Translations under genes and position numbers: made by a program
The notes under the pieces: model-generated
The model's input: the letters and a program-made list of their open reading frames with translations, nothing else
The model's database searches: none
What the model was told of the DNA's origin: nothing
Assembly: GCF_000443165.1 (NCBI RefSeq)
Contig: NZ_ATJV01000125.1
Location: 1 to 64,000 of the forward strand
DNA: 64,000 nt
Reading direction: 5' to 3'
Source of the DNA: Thauera terpenica 58Eu
Lineage (GTDB): Bacteria; Pseudomonadota; Gammaproteobacteria; Burkholderiales; Rhodocyclaceae
Part shown: piece by piece, positions 59,609 through 64,000 of the stretch
Numbering within the stretch: the first letter of the stretch is position 1
Layout: each line of letters begins with the position of its first letter

Positions 59609-60483
59609 GCTGGTTGGAGAAACTGCTGCCGCCGAAGATCAAGCGCAGCGACAGCAACGGACGCGGCAAGTCGTCCATTCCCGAAGGGCTCTGGAGCAAG
59701 TGCGGGGCCTGCGAAGCGGTGCTCTATCGCTCCGACCTGGACAGCAACCAGGGTGTCTGCCCCAAGTGTGGCCATCATCATCGCCTGCGTGCGCGCCAGC
59801 GCCTCGACCTCCTGCTCGATGCCGAACGCCGGTTCGAGATCGGCGCCGAGGTGGTGCCAGTCGATGCGCTCAAGTTCAAGGATTCACGCAAATACACCGA
59901 GCGCCTGTCGGCTGCCGCATCGGACACCGGTGAGGCCGATGCGATGGTGGTGATGCAGGGCTCGATCCAGGGCGTGCCGGTCGTGGTGGCCTGCTTCGAG
60001 TTCGAGTTTCTGGGCGGTTCGATGGGCTCGGTCGTTGGCGAGCGTTTCGTGCGCGGCGCCAAGGCCGCCTACGAGCAACGCGTGCCCTTCATCTGCATCA
60101 CCGCCTCGGGCGGGGCGCGCATGCAGGAGGGTCTGTTCTCGCTGATGCAGATGGCCAAGACCACGGCGGCGATCACGCGCCTGGCCGAGCGTCGCCTGCC
60201 TTTCGTCACCGTGCTCACCGACCCGACCATGGGCGGCGTGTCGGCGAGCTTCGCCTTCATGGGCGACGTCGTGATTGCCGAACCCGGTGCGCTGATTGGG
60301 TTCGCCGGACCGCGCGTGATCGAGCAGACCGTGCGCGAGAAGTTGCCTGAAGGTTTTCAGCGCGCCGAGTTCCTGCTCGAAAAAGGCGCCATCGACATGA
60401 TCGTTGATCGTCGCGAGCTGGGTCAGGAGCTCGCCCGCCTGCTCAACCTTCTGCTGCGCCAACCCGCCGCGTCTACCGCCTGA
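59605..60483 (+). CDS. accD: Acetyl-CoA carboxylase carboxyltransferase beta subunit
   Basis: AccD is part of the carboxyltransferase that makes malonyl-CoA for fatty acids. The 292-residue protein has the N-terminal zinc ribbon (CGACEAVLY and [10 protein letters not shown]) and the oxyanion-type [17 protein letters not shown] and [12 protein letters not shown]. It overlaps trpA and folC, so the series is translationally coupled. Confidence 0.97.
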   Translation: MSWLEKLLPPKIKRSDSNGRGKSSIPEGLWSKCGACEAVLYRSDLDSNQGVCPKCGHHHRLRARQRLDLLLDAERRFEIGAEVVPVDALKFKDSRKYTERLSAAASDTGEADAMVVMQGSIQGVPVVVACFEFEFLGGSMGSVVGERFVRGAKAAYEQRVPFICITASGGARMQEGLFSLMQMAKTTAAITRLAERRLPFVTVLTDPTMGGVSASFAFMGDVVIAEPGALIGFAGPRVIEQTVREKLPEGFQRAEFLLEKGAIDMIVDRRELGQELARLLNLLLRQPAASTA

Positions 60484-61796
60484 TGGACTCATCGAACCCC
60501 GCTTTGCCGCTCACCCTCGAGGGGTGGCTGGAACTGCTCGAGCAGCGTCACACGCAAACCATTCAGCTCGGACTCGAGCGTGTCGCCGAAGTGCGCACAA
60601 GACTTGGACCCGACCCCGAAGCCGTCGTGATCACGGTCGGCGGCACCAATGGCAAGGGTTCGTGCTGCGCGATGCTCGAGGCCATCCTGCTCGCCGAAGG
60701 CTATCGAGTCGGCTGCTACACCTCTCCCCATCTGTTGCACTACAACGAACGGGTCCGCCTTGACGGCAAGGACGTCGCAGACGACGCGCTGATCGCCGGC
60801 TTTGCTGCGGTCGAGGCCGCGCGTGGTGACACGCCGCTGACCTACTTCGAGCACGGCACGCTGGCCGCATGGTCGATATTTTGCACGGCAAAGCCTGAGG
60901 TCATCATCCTCGAAGTCGGCCTCGGTGGGCGTCTCGATGCGGTCAATGTGTTCGACGCGGATTGCGCGCTGGTGACCAGCATTGCGCTTGATCACATGGA
61001 TTATCTCGGCAGCACGCGCGACGCCATCGGCTTCGAGAAGGCGGGAATCTTCCGTGCCGGCCGGCCGGCGGTGTGTGGTGACCCGCAACCCCCTGCGACC
61101 CTGCTCGCTCATGCTGCGGCCGTCGGCGCGCAGTTGTGGGTGAGCGGGCGCGACTTCGGTTTTGGCGGTGACCGCCAGCAATGGGGCTACTGGCGCTACC
61201 CGGCACCGTCGGTGCACGGCGCGCTGGTCAAGCGCGGTGGCCTGGCCTATCCGGCGCTGCGCGGGGCCAACCAGCTGCTCAACGCAGCGGCGGTCATGAC
61301 CGTGCTCGACAGCTTGCGTGACCGCGTTCCGGTATCGATGCAAGCCATTCGCGAAGGGTTGATGCTGGTCGATGCGCCCGGACGCTTCCAGACCCTGGCC
61401 GGTCGACCCGTGGTCGTGCTGGATGTGGCGCACAACCCGCAGGCGGCGGGTGTGCTCGCGGAGAACCTGGGCAACATGGGCTTCCATCCCGAAACCTGGG
61501 CGGTGTTCGGCATGCTCGAGGACAAGGATGTTGAAGGTGTTGTGGCGTTGATGAAGAATCGGGTTGATCACTGGTTGCTCGCAGCTCTGCCCGCGCCGCG
61601 TGGCCTGGGTGCGGAGGCGTTGGCAGGGCGCATGCGCGCAGCCGGCATCGAGGGCGACATACGCTGCCACGCGTCGCCTATGGAAGCGTATGTTGCGGCG
61701 CAGCAAGGCGCGCAAGAGGGTGATAGAATCGTCGTCTTCGGATCCTTCATGACGGTGGCTGATGTGCTTGCCGCGGTGAAGGCAGCCCGGCACTGA
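60483..61796 (+). CDS. folC: Folylpolyglutamate synthase/dihydrofolate synthase
   Basis: FolC adds glutamate to dihydropteroate and folates. The 437-residue Mur-ligase-like protein has the P-loop VGGTNGKGSCCAML and the sequence YTSPHLLHYNERVRLDG, and DAPGRFQTLAGRPVVVLD. ATG 60483 overlaps the accD stop by one base. The SPOR gene follows after 12 bases. Confidence 0.96.
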   Translation: MDSSNPALPLTLEGWLELLEQRHTQTIQLGLERVAEVRTRLGPDPEAVVITVGGTNGKGSCCAMLEAILLAEGYRVGCYTSPHLLHYNERVRLDGKDVADDALIAGFAAVEAARGDTPLTYFEHGTLAAWSIFCTAKPEVIILEVGLGGRLDAVNVFDADCALVTSIALDHMDYLGSTRDAIGFEKAGIFRAGRPAVCGDPQPPATLLAHAAAVGAQLWVSGRDFGFGGDRQQWGYWRYPAPSVHGALVKRGGLAYPALRGANQLLNAAAVMTVLDSLRDRVPVSMQAIREGLMLVDAPGRFQTLAGRPVVVLDVAHNPQAAGVLAENLGNMGFHPETWAVFGMLEDKDVEGVVALMKNRVDHWLLAALPAPRGLGAEALAGRMRAAGIEGDIRCHASPMEAYVAAQQGAQEGDRIVVFGSFMTVADVLAAVKAARH

Positions 61797-61808
61797 CGAG
61801 ACCTTTCC

Positions 61809-62474
61809 GTGAGCGACGCAGAACATCTCGAAATCAAGAAGCGCGCCCGACGCCGCCTGGTGGGGGCGATTGCGCTTGCGCTGCTGGCTGCGATCGTATT
61901 GCCGGTGATGATGGAGCAGGAACCGCGCCCGACCACGGCCGACATCCAGATCACCATTCCAGACCGCAATGCGGGCGCAGAGCCGTCGCGCCCAGCCACC
62001 GCCTTGCCCGATGGGACGAGCTTTCCAACGGTGGTTCCCGGCCCTGAGGAGCAGATGCCTGGGGCCGTGGCCGAGCCTGCGCCTGCGCCGGCTGAGCTCG
62101 TGCCGCCCACGGCGGCGACGCCAGCCCCCGACGCCGAACCGCCCAGCAAGACCGCCAGGCCCGAAGCCGGAAAGGCCGAAGCCGCCCGCGCCGAGAGTGC
62201 GGCGGCCGAGGCGGCGCGTGCGCGGGCGATCCTTGAAGGCAAGGAAGTTCCACGCGGCGACAGCTTTGTGCTGCAGATCGGGGCGTTCTCCGATGCGGAC
62301 AAGGCCGAACGTCTTGCTGCCGAACTGAAGAAGCAAGGCTTTGCCGCCTACACCGAGCCCGCCGGCAAGGTCGTGCGTGTTCGTGTCGGTCCCGTCGCGG
62401 GCCGATCGGCGGCGGACAAGGCGGCGGTGCAGTTGAAGGCCCTGGGCTTCAGCACCGTCATCACGGCGCGCTGA
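61809..62474 (+). CDS. SPOR-domain inner-membrane protein (DedD-like)
   Basis: This 221-residue protein has a single N-terminal membrane segment (LVGAIALALLAAIVLPVMM), a Pro/Ala-rich spacer and a C-terminal SPOR domain (FVLQIGAFSDADKAERLAAE, about residues 150-221) that binds denuded glycan strands at the division septum. Position between folC and cvpA matches dedD in related bacteria. Start is GTG at 61809. Confidence 0.9.
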   Translation: MSDAEHLEIKKRARRRLVGAIALALLAAIVLPVMMEQEPRPTTADIQITIPDRNAGAEPSRPATALPDGTSFPTVVPGPEEQMPGAVAEPAPAPAELVPPTAATPAPDAEPPSKTARPEAGKAEAARAESAAAEAARARAILEGKEVPRGDSFVLQIGAFSDADKAERLAAELKKQGFAAYTEPAGKVVRVRVGPVAGRSAADKAAVQLKALGFSTVITAR

Positions 62475-62483
62475 TCATTGGCC

Positions 62484-62975
62484 ATGACGGTTTTCGACTA
62501 CGTCTTCCTCGCCATCCTGGGACTCTCCGCGCTTGTCGGTCTGTGGCGTGGCTTGATCAGTGAAGTGATGGCCGTGATCGCATGGGTGGTCGCGCTTTTT
62601 GCCGCCTGGCGCTATAACGAACAGGCGGCCGAGGCCTTTGTCGGGCTCATCGCCGAGCCGCTGTGGCGGCAACTGGCGGGTGCCGCGCTGGTGGTGGTCG
62701 GTGTGCTGATTCTCGCTGGCCTCATCCGTTACCTGCTGCGCCAGTTGTTACAGGCGGCAGGCTTGGGCGCCACCGACCGTTTCTTTGGTGCGCTTTTTGG
62801 TGTCGCACGTGGTCTGCTTGTGGCCGTGGTAGTGGTCTTGATCGGTGGTGTCGCCGGTCTGTCCCGGGCGCCCTGGTGGACGCAGGCGCTGTTCTCTCCT
62901 CCGCTTGAAATGGCGGTCGTTGCCGCTAAACCCTGGCTGCCCGCTGTGGTGGCCGACAAGATTCGATTCAGATAG
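62484..62975 (+). CDS. cvpA: CvpA family membrane protein
   Basis: CvpA is an inner-membrane protein needed for colicin V export in E. coli and linked to envelope and purine functions. The 163-residue product has about four membrane segments, starting FDYVFLAILGLSALVGLWRG with the typical GLWRGLISE. ATG 62484 is chosen over a TTG at 62478. purF follows 11 bases later, the usual neighbour. Confidence 0.92.
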   Translation: MTVFDYVFLAILGLSALVGLWRGLISEVMAVIAWVVALFAAWRYNEQAAEAFVGLIAEPLWRQLAGAALVVVGVLILAGLIRYLLRQLLQAAGLGATDRFFGALFGVARGLLVAVVVVLIGGVAGLSRAPWWTQALFSPPLEMAVVAAKPWLPAVVADKIRFR

Positions 62976-62986
62976 GCGAAATTTCC

Positions 62987-64000
62987 ATGTGTGGAATTCT
63001 CGGGGTCGTTGCCACCTCTCCGGTCAACCAGTTGTTGTACGACGGGCTGCAGGTGCTGCAGCACCGTGGCCAGGACGCGGCGGGCATTGCCACCTCCGAA
63101 GGCGGACGCTTTCACATGCACAAGGGCTCCGGCCTGGTGCGAGACGTGTTCCGAACGCGCAACATGCGCAGCCTCGAGGGTAACTGGGGCATCGGTCACG
63201 TCCGTTATCCCACTGCGGGTTCGGCCAGCCATGCTGCCGAGGCGCAGCCTTTCTACGTCAACTCGCCCTTCGGCCTGCTTTTGGCGCACAACGGCAACCT
63301 GACCAATTCGGAAGCGCTCAAGCGTGAGATGTTCCTGTCGGACCTGCGCCACATCAACACCGGCAGCGACTCGGAGGTGCTGCTCAACGTGCTGGCGCAC
63401 GAATTGCAGGCCTCCTGTAACGGGCTCAAGCTCGACGAGGACGCGGTGTTTCGCGCGGTGGCCGGTGTGCACCGCCGTTGCCGCGGTGCCTATGCCGTGG
63501 TGGCGATGATCGCGGGATACGGCTTGCTCGGCTTTCGTGATCCCTACGGCATTCGGCCGATGGTGATCGGGCGCAAGGACACCGCGGACGGCACCGAATG
63601 GCTGGTGGCGTCCGAGTCGGTGGCGCTCGATGTGCTGGGTTTCAAGCTCTTGCGTGACGTGGCGCCGGGCGAGGCGGTGCTGATCGACACCCAGGGCAAT
63701 TTCCACAGCCGCCAGTGCGCGAGCAAGACCGTGCAGGCGCCGTGCATGTTCGAGTTCGTCTATCTGGCGCGGCCCGACTCGATCATCGACGGGGTGTCGG
63801 TGTACGAGTCGCGCATGAAGATGGGTGAATATCTTGCGGACAGGATGAAGCGGATGATGCCGCAGGTCGAGATCGACGTCGTCATCCCGATCCCCGACTC
63901 GAGCCGGCCGTCGGCCATGCAGATGGCAGAGCGCCTCGGTTTGCCCTTCCGCGAGGGCTTCGTCAAGAATCGCTACATCGGCCGCACCTTCATCATGCCG
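62987..64000 (+). CDS. purF: Amidophosphoribosyltransferase, 3'-truncated
   Basis: PurF commits PRPP to purine synthesis. The first 338 residues are visible; about a third of the family length (around 500) lies beyond the window. The N-terminal glutaminase nucleophile Cys follows Met (MCGILGVVA), and LQHRGQDAAGIAT, GHVRYPTAG and HNGNLTN are present. The PRPP loop is off the window edge. It was located by eye because no stop codon is inside the window. Confidence 0.95.
   Translation, partial: MCGILGVVATSPVNQLLYDGLQVLQHRGQDAAGIATSEGGRFHMHKGSGLVRDVFRTRNMRSLEGNWGIGHVRYPTAGSASHAAEAQPFYVNSPFGLLLAHNGNLTNSEALKREMFLSDLRHINTGSDSEVLLNVLAHELQASCNGLKLDEDAVFRAVAGVHRRCRGAYAVVAMIAGYGLLGFRDPYGIRPMVIGRKDTADGTEWLVASESVALDVLGFKLLRDVAPGEAVLIDTQGNFHSRQCASKTVQAPCMFEFVYLARPDSIIDGVSVYESRMKMGEYLADRMKRMMPQVEIDVVIPIPDSSRPSAMQMAERLGLPFREGFVKNRYIGRTFIMP

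Noticed and set aside
60489-62336. 615-codon minus-strand open frame opposite folC and the SPOR gene
   Set aside because: Low-complexity shadow translation of two real genes.

Overview
The window looks like a chromosomal piece of a GC-rich betaproteobacterium, most likely Rhodocyclales (Thauera/Azoarcus/Aromatoleum group). This is inferred from gene order and protein families only: a catechol meta-cleavage operon, TRAP transporters, a cytochrome c4-engB-hemB block, and a long leu-asd-fimV-truA-trpFBA-accD-folC-SPOR-cvpA-purF chain. I see no rRNA, tRNA, insertion sequence, phage gene or CRISPR array, and no clear frameshifted gene. The two edge genes (dmpG at the left, purF at the right) are cut by the window.

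Layout. (1) 1-9662: lower meta-cleavage genes for aromatic compounds (dmpG, 4-oxalocrotonate tautomerase, an outer-membrane meta-pathway protein, dmpC, dmpE, dmpH). Interleaved with them are an unusual 1180-residue indolepyruvate:ferredoxin oxidoreductase-like protein and a XylT/DmpQ-type [2Fe-2S] ferredoxin. (2) 9707-20850: housekeeping genes: rpiA, moeA, a DUF455 ferritin-like protein, cytochrome c4, engB, hemB, a GNAT protein, a HAD phosphatase, bioC, comF, trmL, gpsA, an SH3-like exported protein and secB. A probable structured small RNA lies on the minus strand between engB and hemB. (3) 20889-29085: grxC, a membrane rhodanese and a two-cysteine ArsR regulator, then an EnvC-like protein, ctpA, an unknown gene, a ThiF/MoeB-like protein, ribD, nrdR and glyA. 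(4) 29189-37014: a TakP-like TRAP transporter (dctP-dctQ-dctM), a histidine phosphatase, a second dctQ-dctM pair without a binding protein, and a 3-hydroxyacyl-CoA dehydrogenase. (5) 37109-43796: rho, trxA, fdxA, a CBS protein, fadD, and ilvB behind a leader-peptide attenuator. (6) 43796-64000: ilvN, aroC, an MFS transporter, an M48 lipoprotein, leuC, a small entericidin-like gene, leuD, leuB, asd, fimV, an EcfT-like protein, truA, trpF, trpB, trpA, accD, folC, a SPOR protein, cvpA and purF.

How the parts fit. The first block converts 2-hydroxymuconate semialdehyde by the oxalocrotonate branch to pyruvate and acetaldehyde. The oxidoreductase/ferredoxin pair may supply low-potential electrons, perhaps to reactivate the extradiol dioxygenase, which is not in the window. 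The TRAP block plausibly imports 2-oxo acids or related organic acids. The right half makes branched-chain and aromatic amino acids. ilvBN shows the clearest regulation in the window: a valine-rich leader peptide followed by a strong terminator.
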